DNA of 64,000 nt from Calothrix sp. PCC 7103 (GCF_000331305.1 NZ_KB217478.1:862904-926903); one strand, 5' to 3'; shown: positions 9,608 to 17,994, numbered from the stretch's first letter. Notes: generated by a model not told the origin, from the letters alone. Translations and numbers: made by a program.

Positions 9608-9654
9608 GAGTACCTTGGCAGCAGAATTTAAAATTTCTTAACGTTTCACTGCTA

Positions 9655-9740
9655 CCAGCATAAACCAATAAGCCACCTAATGGTTAGTTGTGTTTTCACT
9701 ACTAACCATTGTGCTGACAGTATATTGATGTTTATGCTGG
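9655..9740. repeat. Nested inverted repeat, MITE-like
   Basis: An outer pair CCAGCATAAAC (9655) / GTTTATGCTGG (9730) encloses an inner pair AATGGTTAGT (9679) / ACTAACCATT (9701). The 86-bp unit lies between the J-domain gene and the QueD-like gene and can form a two-step hairpin. It resembles a small non-autonomous element or a strong transcription terminator. Confidence 0.6.
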
Positions 9741-9774
9741 CTATGCTGATGGCTTCGCCCTGTAGTTTTTTACC

Positions 9775-10464
9775 CTACTTGTAAATATCTACAGACTCTT
9801 GTGCCTCACATAACAGTTGTTCTGCAATACGAAACATTTCTTGTCCTGTATGCAAATAGTTTTCGTCGTAGTTGAGTGGAAAATATTTGAATTCGTCTAA
9901 ACCATCACTAACTTGGTTCAAGCTGTAATAAAGATGTGCTGCTGCTCTCGCTAATAATGGTGGGTTTGGGAGTGAGCGAAATGAGGTTTGCGCTTGTTTG
10001 AGTTTTGCACGACAGTCGTCTAAATATTCTTGGAATGCTTCTAACAAGTCATCATCGAAGGGGTCTGCTGATAAATTATCGATTTGTTCTTGTAGCGATT
10101 CTAAAATCCAAGTCAGTGTATCATTTACTGGAAAATAGATTCTTTGTAGCCATTGTTCAACTAATTCGTCAATATCTCGCCCTGTTTGGCGTTTGACTTG
10201 TTGTTTTGTTCGTGTTCGCTGACTATAATCATTCTCACGAACTTGCGAATTTTTATTTAGTCCACGGTCATAGCTTTTGCGACTTTTTTCGTCACCTAAT
10301 ACTTCATAAGCTGCATTAATACGAATAATTTCTTCAGAGTCAGAAGTTTCTAAATTAGTATCTGGGTGAAACAATTTAACCAAGCGGCGATAAGACTGTT
10401 TAATCTCCGCTTGGCTAGCATTTTTACTGACTTTAAGGGTGTCGTAGTGATTTGTATCAGTCAT
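9775..10464 (-). CDS. J-domain (DnaJ-like) protein
   Basis: The 229-aa protein starts with a J domain, residues about 6-66, including the HPD tripeptide at 33-35 that stimulates DnaK ATPase. There is no Gly/Phe region or zinc-finger domain, so it is not a full DnaJ but a specialised co-chaperone. The remainder, rich in Leu, Asp and Glu, is predicted helical and unassigned. The gene begins 27 bp after the cysK stop on the same strand, so cotranscription with cysK is likely. Its client is unknown. Confidence 0.85.
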   Translation of the reverse strand: MTDTNHYDTLKVSKNASQAEIKQSYRRLVKLFHPDTNLETSDSEEIIRINAAYEVLGDEKSRKSYDRGLNKNSQVRENDYSQRTRTKQQVKRQTGRDIDELVEQWLQRIYFPVNDTLTWILESLQEQIDNLSADPFDDDLLEAFQEYLDDCRAKLKQAQTSFRSLPNPPLLARAAAHLYYSLNQVSDGLDEFKYFPLNYDENYLHTGQEMFRIAEQLLCEAQESVDIYK

Positions 10465-10491
10465 TAACTAAATATATCAAACCTTTGTGGG

Positions 10492-11451
10492 CTAAAGTGA
10501 TTGACCCACTTTTGATTCTAAATCTTGGAAAAGAGGTGTGCTTAAATATCTTTCACCAAAGCTGGGTTGAACCATCACAATCAAACGTCCAGAATTTTCT
10601 TGACGTTTACCTACTTGAATTGCAGCATATAATGCGGCGCCAGTAGAAATTCCAGATAATAATCCTTCTTCGCGTGCTAAACGGCGCCCATAAGCTATTG
10701 CTTGGTCATCGCTGACGGTAATAACTTCATCAATTAATTTTACATTAAGGACTTGGGGGATAAAACCGGCGCCAATACCTTGAATTTTATGAGGACCTGG
10801 TTGTCCTCCTGAAAGCACAGGACTATTGCTTGGTTCCACAGCAATTGCCTTAAAACTAGGCTTAATAGCTTTGATAACCTCAGCAACTCCCGTAATTGTA
10901 CCTCCAGTACCGATACCAGCAACTACCATATCAACCTTTCCATCGGTATCTTGCCAAATCTCCAGAGCGGTTGTCTCACGGTGTATTTGGACGTTTGCTG
11001 GGTTACGAAACTGCTGTAACATATACGCATAAGGCGTAGTATCAACTATTTCCTGCGCGCGTCGAATGGCGCCACCCATACCTTCAATACCAGGTGTTAA
11101 TACTAACTCGGCGCCGTATGCCCGTAACATTGCTCGCCGTTCACCACTCATTGTCTCAGGCATCGTCAAAATTAACCGATAACCCTTAGCAGCAGCAGCC
11201 ATTGCCAGCGCAATTCCAGTATTTCCAGATGTTGGCTCCACAAGTACAGTCTTTTCTGGAAAAATCAAGCCTTCAGCTTCAGCAGCATTAATCATACTCA
11301 CCCCTATCCGGTCTTTCACCGAAGCAGAAGGGTTCATACTTTCCATCTTCACCACAATTTTCGCCACACACCCCTCTGCTTGGGGTATTCTATTTAACTG
11401 CACCAAAGGAGTGCGACCAATCAGTTCCGTAATATCACGAGCAATGTTCAT
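10492..11451 (-). CDS. cysK: Cysteine synthase A (O-acetylserine sulfhydrylase)
   Basis: The 319-aa protein is a fold-type II PLP enzyme that makes cysteine from O-acetylserine and sulfide. The PLP lysine is K46 in 'SASVKDRIG', the substrate loop is 'PTSGNTG' (73-79), and the phosphate-binding loop 'GTGGTITG' is near 180. Length and motifs match CysK. An Rrf2-type regulator gene lies 122 bp upstream on the same strand, which suggests sulfur-responsive control as in CymR systems (inference). The J-domain gene follows closely downstream. Confidence 0.93.
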   Translation of the reverse strand: MNIARDITELIGRTPLVQLNRIPQAEGCVAKIVVKMESMNPSASVKDRIGVSMINAAEAEGLIFPEKTVLVEPTSGNTGIALAMAAAAKGYRLILTMPETMSGERRAMLRAYGAELVLTPGIEGMGGAIRRAQEIVDTTPYAYMLQQFRNPANVQIHRETTALEIWQDTDGKVDMVVAGIGTGGTITGVAEVIKAIKPSFKAIAVEPSNSPVLSGGQPGPHKIQGIGAGFIPQVLNVKLIDEVITVSDDQAIAYGRRLAREEGLLSGISTGAALYAAIQVGKRQENSGRLIVMVQPSFGERYLSTPLFQDLESKVGQSL

Positions 11452-11468
11452 AGTTAATAGTTAAAAGT

Positions 11469-11578
11469 CCTAAGTGCTGAGTGCTGAGTAAGGAGTTGAG
11501 AGTTGGGAGTTAGAAAGAATTGAATAAAAATTATTGAACTAATAATTTATAACTCACGACTCATCACTCAGCACTAAA
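11469..11578. repeat. AGTGCTGAGT-type low-complexity repeat with inverted arms
   Basis: The gap between the Rrf2 gene and cysK holds AGTGCTGAGTGCTGAGT near 11469 and the inverse ACTCAGCACT near 11566, with GAGTTGAGAGTTGGGAGTTA between them. This is a typical short-repeat filler of Nostocales genomes. It could form a hairpin between the two genes. Confidence 0.5.
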
Positions 11579-12011
11579 TGTAGTACATAATATCCAATTG
11601 TTTGCGTGCATCACGCTTCTCGCACAAATCAGCAAGAGTGTAATTCTGTAAAACTACATTTGCAGCTTGGCGAGCTTCTTGCCAAATCTCTTCAATAACT
11701 GAGCTATCTGGTGTCTTAGGTTTAACCTCTTCTTCAGAGCTTCTAATATCAAAACCTTCCAAACAAATTAAAACCTCGTATATTGAAATTTTCCAAGGTT
11801 CGCGCGCTAAAAGGTAGCCTCCTTTAGAACCACGTTGGCTCCTGAGAATACCTCCACGTCTGAGAGTTGCCAATAATTGTTCCAAATAACGGTCGGGTAT
11901 ATTTTGCTGTGCCGCAATTTGTCGAATTTGTAATGGCTCTCCGTTTTGGTACTGGGATGCCAGTTCCAATAATGCCAATATCGCATATTCCGATTTACAA
12001 GATAGTTCCAC
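11574..12011 (-). CDS. Rrf2 family transcriptional regulator (CymR-like), cysK-linked
   Basis: The open frame extends to 12125, but the conserved family N-terminus begins at a GTG at 12011 ('VELSCKSEYAILALLELAS'), giving 145 aa, the usual Rrf2 length. The winged helix spans about 1-75, with the recognition region 'RYLEQLLATLRRGGILRSQRG' and 'GGYLLAR'. Cysteines are at 5, 83 and 120 only. The three-cysteine Fe-S cluster of IscR is absent, so a CymR-like regulator of sulfur metabolism is the better guess. It lies upstream of cysK on the same strand. A paralogue with the same end (MYYI) sits beside sbpA at 56193. Confidence 0.85.
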   Translation of the reverse strand: MELSCKSEYAILALLELASQYQNGEPLQIRQIAAQQNIPDRYLEQLLATLRRGGILRSQRGSKGGYLLAREPWKISIYEVLICLEGFDIRSSEEEVKPKTPDSSVIEEIWQEARQAANVVLQNYTLADLCEKRDARKQLDIMYYI

Positions 12012-12095
12012 AGGCGGCAAATTTATTATAAGGATTTCCTCTAGTATACTCCGGTTCTCCACTGGGGTTTGTTCAATTTCCCCACAAAATAAAAT

Positions 12096-12121
12096 AATTC
12101 CCTGCGATATCGCAGGGAATT
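12096..12121. promoter_or_regulatory. Perfect 26-bp palindrome upstream of the Rrf2-cysK genes
   Basis: The arms AATTCCCTGCGAT and ATCGCAGGGAATT meet with no loop. The site is 85 bp upstream of the proposed Rrf2 start. It could be an operator for a dimeric regulator (perhaps autoregulation) or, since a T-rich stretch follows on the minus strand, a transcription terminator. Confidence 0.45.
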
Positions 12122-12147
12122 CCAAATTTTGTTCTATTCTCCTACCT

Positions 12148-12185
12148 ATAAGTCTTTCTGAAGAGCTTTCGACTGAAAGACTTAT
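12148..12185 (-). terminator. Hairpin after the porin gene
   Basis: ATAAGTCTTTC and GAAAGACTTAT form a perfect 11-bp stem with a 16-nt loop, beginning 22 bp after the porin stop. The position suggests a terminator or a 3'-end stabiliser; there is no strong T-run. Confidence 0.5.
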
Positions 12186-12206
12186 GATTCAAAATTACTA
12201 ACAATT

Positions 12207-14039
12207 TTAGAATGTAAAAGTGGTTCTCAAAGTACCGATGATGGCATCATCGTTATTGTTGCTTTGACCAGGAGAGGTCAACCAAATTACACCAGGAGTG
12301 ATGGAGATATTATCGCTAACACGGTACTTATAGAAACCTTCGATGTGGTACGGTACATCTCTCTGACCACGACCTGCACGATTAAACGAATAAGGTTCGG
12401 CACCTGCAAATATACCAAGTACGTTACCTTTTCTACCAAAGTCAGGTAAAGCAATACCAGCACCATAACTCCAAGCTTCACGGTCGTTATTATTACCTTG
12501 GCTATTCAAGTCATGGTAAGAAACGAAACCACTGATAGATAACTTATCGCTAGGTCTAAATGCAACTGAGGCACCGTAAGAGTTGCTGGAGGTTGGTGCA
12601 TCAATAGTGTTAGCTTGACGAGTACCAACCACACCAAGGTTACGAGTCTGATTATTACCTAAGTCTTCAGTACCCCCAATGCCACCTCCATCAAATAAGG
12701 AGCTACCAGCACCATGATAACCATGTACATAGGTTGCTGCTAAAGCGATGCGCTCACCTAGATTGAAGTTTACTTGTCCCAATGCTGCATAGTTTCCATT
12801 AAAGACACCTGAACCTAAACCAGGGTTGTTTGGCTCAGAACCTAAATAACCAACAGTAATAGAGCTAGGCTTGAGAATACCGCCGCCTTTACCAAAAGGA
12901 ATGTTTAACGCTGCACCTGCACCACCACCAATTCGGTAAATGGGGTTTTCTGATGCGAAGGTTGATAGGGCGCCGTTACCGCCATCGTAGTCTTCAAAGT
13001 ATGGATTGTTGGTTGCTGCGTAGTCGCTGTGGATACCACCTGTTGCTGCTACATATAACTGAGCAGGTCCAATGGGTACATAATAAGCTAACCAATCTAA
13101 CGCAACACCATTACTCGCATTGCTTCCACCAATGATGTTGAAGGTTTGGGTTCCTTCAAAAGTTCCGTTTACACCACCAGGTGTTCCCAAATCAAAACGT
13201 TGCGCGTTTCCAGCTGCCAAACGAGTGTGCAGTACGTCTCTACCAGTAAAACTGGTTTGTAAGTCAAGACGAATGCGGTTTTGTAGAACTGTGTTATTGC
13301 GACCATCAGCTTGGTCGCCAAATGCGTCGGTTACAGCGAAGATAGCTTCACCCACTAACTTGGTTGTGGTTGAAAACTGATTTGCTTCTAGTTCAGCAGT
13401 ACGTGCTTCTAAGTTGTCAACGCGACCACGCAAGGTTGCTAATTCTGCCGAAAACTCTTCTTGCAAACGCTGTAAGGTTGCTAAATCTTCTTTTCTTACC
13501 AAATCAGCGGTTGCGGTTGCAATTAACTCATTAACACGGTCTAAACAAGCGTTTAAACCTGCTGCGAATTCATAACGAGTTAATGCGCGGTTTCCACGAT
13601 AAGTACCGTTAGGATAACCAGCAATACAACCATAACGTTCTACCAACGATTGCAATGCTTGGAAAGCCCAATCTGTTGGCTGTACATCGGAAAACTGAGA
13701 AACCGATGTTACTTGTCCTTGGGAGTTTCCTCTTCCTTCGTTACCGTATTTATTGATTTGGTCAAGACTGTTGACATCAGTTTGTTGTGGTTGCGCTTGT
13801 GCCAACAAATCTGTTTTTTGGGCAGTTTCGATGGGGGTAACTGCTGTAAAGACTGATGTTGTCTTTGTTGTTTTGTCTGTGGATGCTGTTAATGCAGCTT
13901 CGTTTGAAGCTACTTTTGACTCTGGTGCATTCACTTGAGTTGTTTTGCTACCAGCTGCGAATGCGGACGTTGACACCAAAAGCGTCGCGCCTAGGACTGC
14001 TGGGCTTACCACCAAAGATTTCCACAATATATTTGACAT
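12207..14039 (-). CDS. SLH-domain/OprB-type outer membrane porin (iron uptake porin family)
   Basis: The start is taken at the ATG at 14039, preceded by GTGAGGAGA; an upstream in-frame ATG would add 11 unlikely residues. The 610-aa product opens with a signal peptide ending 'STSAFAAG'. An SLH domain follows ('QFSDVQPTDWAFQALQSLVE', 'YRGNRALTRYEFAAGLNACL', about 115-175), then a coiled coil (about 180-225, 'RLQEEFSAELATLRGRVDNL') and a beta-barrel OprB domain ending in 'TTFTF' with the terminal Phe typical of outer membrane barrels. These proteins are the major cyanobacterial porins, tied to peptidoglycan by SLH; several are linked to iron or inorganic ion uptake. The substrate is not readable from sequence. 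Confidence 0.9.
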   Translation of the reverse strand: MSNILWKSLVVSPAVLGATLLVSTSAFAAGSKTTQVNAPESKVASNEAALTASTDKTTKTTSVFTAVTPIETAQKTDLLAQAQPQQTDVNSLDQINKYGNEGRGNSQGQVTSVSQFSDVQPTDWAFQALQSLVERYGCIAGYPNGTYRGNRALTRYEFAAGLNACLDRVNELIATATADLVRKEDLATLQRLQEEFSAELATLRGRVDNLEARTAELEANQFSTTTKLVGEAIFAVTDAFGDQADGRNNTVLQNRIRLDLQTSFTGRDVLHTRLAAGNAQRFDLGTPGGVNGTFEGTQTFNIIGGSNASNGVALDWLAYYVPIGPAQLYVAATGGIHSDYAATNNPYFEDYDGGNGALSTFASENPIYRIGGGAGAALNIPFGKGGGILKPSSITVGYLGSEPNNPGLGSGVFNGNYAALGQVNFNLGERIALAATYVHGYHGAGSSLFDGGGIGGTEDLGNNQTRNLGVVGTRQANTIDAPTSSNSYGASVAFRPSDKLSISGFVSYHDLNSQGNNNDREAWSYGAGIALPDFGRKGNVLGIFAGAEPYSFNRAGRGQRDVPYHIEGFYKYRVSDNISITPGVIWLTSPGQSNNNDDAIIGTLRTTFTF

Positions 14040-14529
14040 TGTTACTATTCTCCTCACACCTCGTGTAGACATTTTGTTTGCTGCAACTAATTGTTTAGTT
14101 AATGCTACTTCTGTTCTTGACTGCTAGATTCAGGCAAAAGTGCCCGCACCTACAATTCTAGTTTTAGCAAATTTAATAGAATTAGGCTAACTGTTCTCAC
14201 AGTTAACTTATGCAATAAAGCTGCTTATAACTTTTACATTATAAAGCAACTTTTTTGCCTTCTGACAAGATGATAGCGTTCACATGCCTAACTGTCACAT
14301 ACCCAATAACGGATATTTTTAATTACGAATCCATTACTGTCAGTAGATATTTATAAAACTGTTTCTAATTTTTTATACTATCAGTATCAGTCTAAATACT
14401 GAAGAATTTTCGATTACCATTTCGATTACCATAGTATTAATTCAGTTATTTTTGATATTTGCTGCAAATTTCTATTAAATACTCATCAAAAACACTGATT
14501 TGAGATTTTAGTATAGCAACACGTCTATT
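14040..14529. other. Porin upstream region, about 460 bp
   Basis: This AT-rich stretch separates the porin start from the phhB stop on the same strand. It probably contains the porin promoter and a long 5' untranslated region. I see no ORF with a credible ribosome binding site and no clear repeat. Confidence 0.35.
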
Positions 14530-14811
14530 TCAAATGATTTGTGAAATAACTTGAGCTAACTCGAAATCTTTCTGAGTCAACCCACCTGCATCATGGGTAG
14601 TTAAGGTTATTTTTACTGTGTTATAAGAAATTTCTATATCTGGGTGATGTCCTGCTGACTCCGCAGGCGCCACCAGCTTATTAACAAAATCTACTGCTTG
14701 AATAAAATCTTTAAACTTACGTGTTACACGCAGTGTCTTTGATTCAACACTCCATCCATTTAAAACTTGTACACGTTCTTGAATCTCTGATTCATTTAGT
14801 AATAGTGCCAT
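14530..14811 (-). CDS. phhB: 4a-hydroxytetrahydrobiopterin dehydratase (pterin carbinolamine dehydratase)
   Basis: The 93-aa protein has the family size and the active-site motif 'HHPDIEISYN' (His-His-Pro-Asp at about 55-58) plus 'GGLTQKDFELA' near the C-terminus. The enzyme dehydrates 4a-carbinolamine pterins; in bacteria without phenylalanine hydroxylase it is thought to support folate or pterin metabolism. An RNA element with a terminator lies 108 bp upstream on the same strand and could control this gene. Confidence 0.9.
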   Translation of the reverse strand: MALLLNESEIQERVQVLNGWSVESKTLRVTRKFKDFIQAVDFVNKLVAPAESAGHHPDIEISYNTVKITLTTHDAGGLTQKDFELAQVISQII

Positions 14812-14918
14812 ATTTTACATACATTATACTTAGTCTGCAATTTATCCTGATATAGGCAATTTTACAACGATTTGTTCATGTTTACGTGGGGCAATCGTAA
14901 AACAATCTATAAAACTAT

Positions 14919-14956
14919 CCGCCCTTACTTAAATCAGGTGACTTAAGTAAGGGCGG
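14919..14956 (-). terminator. Strong intrinsic-terminator-like hairpin between the RNA element and phhB
   Basis: CCGCCCTTACTTAA and TTAAGTAAGGGCGG form a perfect 14-bp stem with a 10-nt loop. On the minus strand it is followed by ATAGTTTTATAG. It would end the structured RNA transcript, or act as an attenuator ahead of phhB. Confidence 0.65.
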
Positions 14957-15215
14957 TCTAGTCGGGTCTTCAGGTTGCAACCAGACTGCCGGAAGGAACT
15001 CCAAGCATAATCTAGCCACTTAAGCTAACTTAGTCAGATAAGCAGACTAAGAGTAACTCCTAGAGAACAGCCCCGGCGCACAGCCGGCTAACTGCAACCT
15101 GATGACCCATGCGTATACTACTTTCTATCATGGGCATCACCTCCTTGTTGCCTAAACGGTCTTAGTCTCAAAAGGCAGAAGCTTCAAGCTTCCGGGTGTT
15201 TATTCCTGTAAACAA
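14957..15215 (-). ncRNA. Candidate structured RNA / leader element downstream of psbD, identity unknown
   Basis: On the minus strand, GGGTCATCAGGTTGCA (from 15108) pairs with TGCAACCTGAAGACCC (to 14964) with one mismatch, closing a 145-nt region. Inside it are the candidate helices GCCGG/CCGGC, TCTAG/CTAGA and CTTAGTC/GACTAAG, giving a rod-like fold. Upstream are a CCCATG/CATGGG hairpin and a GAAGCTTGAAGCTTC palindrome. A possible promoter (TAGACA ... TATGCT/TATATT) lies near 15215-15245, and a strong terminator follows at 14919-14956. I do not recognise the family. It could be a stand-alone small RNA (a 6S-like rod is one option) or a cis-regulatory leader of phhB. The minus-strand direction is inferred from the terminator. 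Confidence 0.55.
15060..15131 (-). CDS. Possible 23-codon leader ORF inside the RNA element
   Basis: An ATG at 15131 is preceded, 8 nt away, by a full-length Shine-Dalgarno sequence AAGGAGGTGAT (15136-15146). The reading frame encodes MIESSIRMGHQVAVSRLCAG plus AVL and stops at 15060. The start codon lies in the CCCATG/CATGGG hairpin, and the ORF runs through the 5' strand of the long closing stem, so translation would disrupt the fold. No homologue is recognised. It may be a regulatory leader peptide, or the SD match may be chance. Confidence 0.35.
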   Translation of the reverse strand: MIESSIRMGHQVAVSRLCAGAVL

Positions 15216-15270
15216 ATATAGCATATACGAACGCTAGATTGTCTAGACTTTTTTAGTAAAATTCCACAAA

Positions 15271-15297
15271 AAAACCCTACCTTGCAGGTAGGGTTTT
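15271..15297 (-). terminator. psbD intrinsic terminator
   Basis: AAAACCCTACCT and AGGTAGGGTTTT form a perfect 12-bp stem with a 3-nt loop, followed on the minus strand by a run of T. It lies 43 bp after the psbD stop and ends a monocistronic psbD transcript. Confidence 0.85.
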
Positions 15298-15339
15298 CCT
15301 CTTTAACGCTTGCAGCGTTAATGTTTAACATTCGTAAGC

Positions 15340-16398
15340 TTACAGTGCATTACCACGAGGTAATACTTCTTCTGGGAATACGAATTTCTCATGAGGTTGG
15401 TCTTGAGGCGCCATCCAAGCACGAATACCTTCGTTAAGAAGAATGTTCTTGGTGTAGAAGGTTTCAAATTCAGGGTCTTCTGCGGCACGTAACTCTTGTG
15501 ATACGAAGTCGTAAGCACGTAAGTTGAGCGCGAGACCAACAATACCAACTGCACTCATCCACAACCCAGTTACAGGTACGAATAACATGAAGAAGTGCAA
15601 CCAGCGTTTGTTAGAGAAAGCAATACCAAAAATCTGTGACCAGAAACGGTTTGCAGTCACCATCGAATAGGTTTCTTCTGCTTGAGTTGGGTTGAACGCA
15701 CGGAACGTGTTCGATGCATCACCATCTTCAAACAAAGTATTCTCCACAGTAGCACCGTGAATCGCACATAACAGCGCACCACCTAGTACACCTGCTACAC
15801 CCATCATATGGAAGGGGTTGAGTGTCCAGTTGTGGAAACCTTGTAAAAACAGTAAGAAGCGGAAAATTGCTGCTACTCCAAAGCTAGGAGCAAAGAACCA
15901 TGATGATTGACCCAAGGGGTACATCAAGAATACGCTAACAAATACAGCGATAGGCGCACTAAAAGCAATTGCGTTGTAAGGACGAATTCCTACCAAGCGA
16001 GCAACTTCAAACTGACGTAGCATAAAGCCAATCAATCCAAAGGCGCCATGCAATGCTACGAATGCCCACAAACCACCCAATTGACACCAGCGAGTGAAGT
16101 CGCCTTGTGCTTCAGGTCCCCATAACAGTAACAATGAGTGACCCATTGCGTCTGCTGGAGTTGAAACAGCTACTGTCAAGAAGTTACAACCTTCTAAGTA
16201 GCTAGATGCTAACCCGTGAGTATACCAAGAAGTTACAAAAGTTGTTCCAGTTAACCAACCGCCAAGTGCTAGGAAAGCACAGGGAAATAGTAAAATCCCC
16301 GACCAACCTACGAATACGAAACGGTCACGCTTTAACCAGTCGTCGAGTACGTCAAACCACCCACGGCTTCTGGGGGCACGTCCTACTGCAATGGTCAT
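15340..16398 (-). CDS. psbD: Photosystem II D2 reaction-centre protein
   Basis: The 352-aa protein is a full-length D2. It begins [20 protein letters not shown] and ends '[11 protein letters not shown]', with the five transmembrane helices of the reaction-centre fold. It includes the chlorophyll and iron His regions ('[20 protein letters not shown]', '[15 protein letters not shown]') and '[15 protein letters not shown]'. With D1 it binds the P680 chlorophylls, pheophytin and QA in the thylakoid membrane. The start is supported by CTGGAGA 11 nt upstream. No psbC follows; instead a terminator and an RNA element do, so this is a stand-alone copy like psbD2 of other cyanobacteria rather than the psbDC operon. 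Sequence alone gives no sign of a far-red variant. Confidence 0.97.
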   Translation of the reverse strand: MTIAVGRAPRSRGWFDVLDDWLKRDRFVFVGWSGILLFPCAFLALGGWLTGTTFVTSWYTHGLASSYLEGCNFLTVAVSTPADAMGHSLLLLWGPEAQGDFTRWCQLGGLWAFVALHGAFGLIGFMLRQFEVARLVGIRPYNAIAFSAPIAVFVSVFLMYPLGQSSWFFAPSFGVAAIFRFLLFLQGFHNWTLNPFHMMGVAGVLGGALLCAIHGATVENTLFEDGDASNTFRAFNPTQAEETYSMVTANRFWSQIFGIAFSNKRWLHFFMLFVPVTGLWMSAVGIVGLALNLRAYDFVSQELRAAEDPEFETFYTKNILLNEGIRAWMAPQDQPHEKFVFPEEVLPRGNAL

Positions 16399-16828
16399 GA
16401 CTAGAGAATCTCCAGGATATTATAATTACAAGAATTTTACCTATCTATGTGCCGAAATAAAAGTATTGGCTTCTAGACAGATAATCAACTGGACGTCAAA
16501 TCCAGTTAACAATTTTTTACTCTCTCTAATATAGTAAAGCCTATTTACTTATTTTTCCAGGGGGGTTTTTAATATAACTAAGCACAAAACAGGGCAATAA
16601 TGCATACGTAGCATACGATACAGCAATTGTAGAGAAATATTAAGAATAAGTAAAATATATTTAGAAAGTTAGGTAGGGTGCGTGACGCTACAACGATTAT
16701 TAAACGAAACGAATGATCTAATAGCGTCACGCACAGGAGGGAGGAGCGGAGTTGTAAAGACCGTACATGTACTGTCTCAACTCTGCGCGCTAGAATGATG
16801 GCTGAGATTTAATCAAAGTAAAGCTGAA
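16399..16828. other. psbD upstream region with a hairpin repeat
   Basis: The 430-bp gap holds the psbD promoter region on the minus strand (no confident -10/-35 pair identified) and, at 16671-16753, copy 1 of the GGTGCGTGACGCTA repeat. No other gene is visible. Confidence 0.4.
16671..16753. repeat. GGTGCGTGACGCTA hairpin repeat, copy 1
   Basis: AGGTAGGGTGCGTGACGCTA is followed about 25 bp later by its partial inverse TAGCGTCACGCAC and then AGGAGGGAGGAGCGGAGTT. A nearly identical unit lies at 17793-17875, so the pair brackets the 90-aa gene and the ATPase gene. Confidence 0.75.
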
Positions 16829-17101
16829 ATGTTCACCATCGATTTAACTGTAAAAAATACCGCTTTCCCTATTTCGATACAACGTAAGTCTTCTGAAGAT
16901 GCTGAGGCAGTTTACCAACTGATTACAACAGCTATGCGCTCAGGTACCCCAGATATTATTGAGCTAAAGTGTGAAGGTAAGACAGAGAAGAAAATTGCCG
17001 TTCGAGCAAGTGAAATTTCTGGGTTACAAGTTACTCAGAAAGAAGGTTCAGCAATTGGTACTGGTAGACCTCCTGGTTTCTTTGCGGTTACTGCTGAATA
17101 A
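16829..17101 (+). CDS. Conserved small protein of unknown function (90 aa)
   Basis: The 90-aa protein starts MFTIDLTVKNTAFPISIQRK and is largely beta-strand and helix, with no signal peptide, membrane segment or cysteine. It contains 'SSEDAEAVYQLITTAMRSG' and 'GRPPGFFAVTAE'. I do not recognise a domain, although the composition and ending look like a conserved cyanobacterial protein. It lies 21 bp before an ABC ATPase gene on the same strand, and the two are bracketed by the GGTGCGTGACGCTA repeats, which suggests an operon. Function unknown. Confidence 0.7.
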   Translation: MFTIDLTVKNTAFPISIQRKSSEDAEAVYQLITTAMRSGTPDIIELKCEGKTEKKIAVRASEISGLQVTQKEGSAIGTGRPPGFFAVTAE

Positions 17102-17122
17102 GCAGCACGCAAAAACAGCAGC

Positions 17123-17791
17123 ATGGTACAACTAGGTATTGAAGTCAAAGATTTAAACTTTAACTGGACTTCTGGGCAAGAAGTTATTAAATCTTGTTCG
17201 TTGCAAGTGCCCAAAGGTGAGTTTTGGATGCTTTTAGGCACTAATGGCAGCGGTAAATCAACTATATTAAGGCTGCTAGCTGGACTATTGGCGCCACTAT
17301 CGGGTGAAATTAAAACTTTGCAACCCGTTGGTTTTGTCTTCCAAAACCCTGACCACCAATTAGTCATGCCTACAGTCGGTGCTGATGTGGCATTTGGACT
17401 GGTAGAAGAAAAGCTACCGTCCAAAGCTGTGAAAGCTAGAGTTGAAGAAGCATTAAATGCTGTCAACCTACTTTCCTTACAACGGCGCCCAATTTATGCA
17501 TTGAGCGGTGGACAAAAGCAGCGCGTTGCTATCGCTGGCGCCTTGGCACGTCATTGTGAAGTTCTATTATTAGATGAACCAACGGCATTACTTGACCCTG
17601 ATAGCCAACTCGAACTTGTTGATGCTGTTCGTCGCTTAGTTAAAAGTAGAGGTATCACCGCTCTGTGGGTAACACACCGCTTGGACGAATTAAATTACTG
17701 TGATGGAGCTTTTTTACTCGAAAAAGGCGTACTCGTTGATAGTGGCTCTTCCCAGCGGCTTAAACAACGATTAATGGAAACGGAGAGTTAG
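17123..17791 (+). CDS. ECF/CbiO-type ABC transporter ATP-binding protein
   Basis: The 222-aa ATPase has Walker A 'GTNGSGKST' (39-47), a Q-loop in 'FVFQNPDHQL' (71-80), signature 'LSGGQKQR' (127-134), Walker B 'VLLLDEP' (147-153) and an H-loop in 'WVTHRLDE'. The 'QNPDHQ' Q-loop is typical of energy-coupling-factor (CbiO/EcfA) ATPases that drive uptake of vitamins or metal ions. No EcfT or S-component lies nearby, so it must work with subunits coded elsewhere; the substrate is unknown. Confidence 0.87.
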   Translation: MVQLGIEVKDLNFNWTSGQEVIKSCSLQVPKGEFWMLLGTNGSGKSTILRLLAGLLAPLSGEIKTLQPVGFVFQNPDHQLVMPTVGADVAFGLVEEKLPSKAVKARVEEALNAVNLLSLQRRPIYALSGGQKQRVAIAGALARHCEVLLLDEPTALLDPDSQLELVDAVRRLVKSRGITALWVTHRLDELNYCDGAFLLEKGVLVDSGSSQRLKQRLMETES

Positions 17792-17792
17792 G

Positions 17793-17875
17793 AGGTAGGG
17801 TGCGTGACGCTATAACAATCATAAAGTAGAACCAATAAACTAGTAGCGTCACGCACAGGAGCGAGGAGCGGAGTT
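17793..17875. repeat. GGTGCGTGACGCTA hairpin repeat, copy 2
   Basis: Same orientation and nearly the same sequence as the unit at 16671, with arms GGTGCGTGACGCTA and TAGCGTCACGCAC and the tail AGGAGCGAGGAGCGGAGTT. It begins 2 bp after the ATPase stop. Confidence 0.75.
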
Positions 17876-17994
17876 AGGAATTGACATTTTTAACTCATAA
17901 CTCAATTTGTAACATCATGTTACAATAGGGACTTGGATTATTATAAGAGTTATGAACGATTTTGTTAACTCTAGAAAATTTGTGAATATAAACC

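Noticed and set aside
12264-14127. Several plus-strand frames over the porin and similar antisense frames over the giant genes
   Set aside because: They are shadows of long minus-strand genes with clear domains and lack ribosome binding sites or recognisable products.
14964-15108. SRP (4.5S) RNA, suggested by CCGGAAGGAACTCC on the plus strand
   Set aside because: The conserved loop and asymmetric internal loop of SRP RNA do not fit, and the terminator points to the opposite strand.
15136-15146. ATCACCTCCTT on the plus strand as a 16S rRNA 3' end
   Set aside because: Only this 11-mer matches; there is no other rRNA sequence around it. It is better read as a Shine-Dalgarno on the minus strand.
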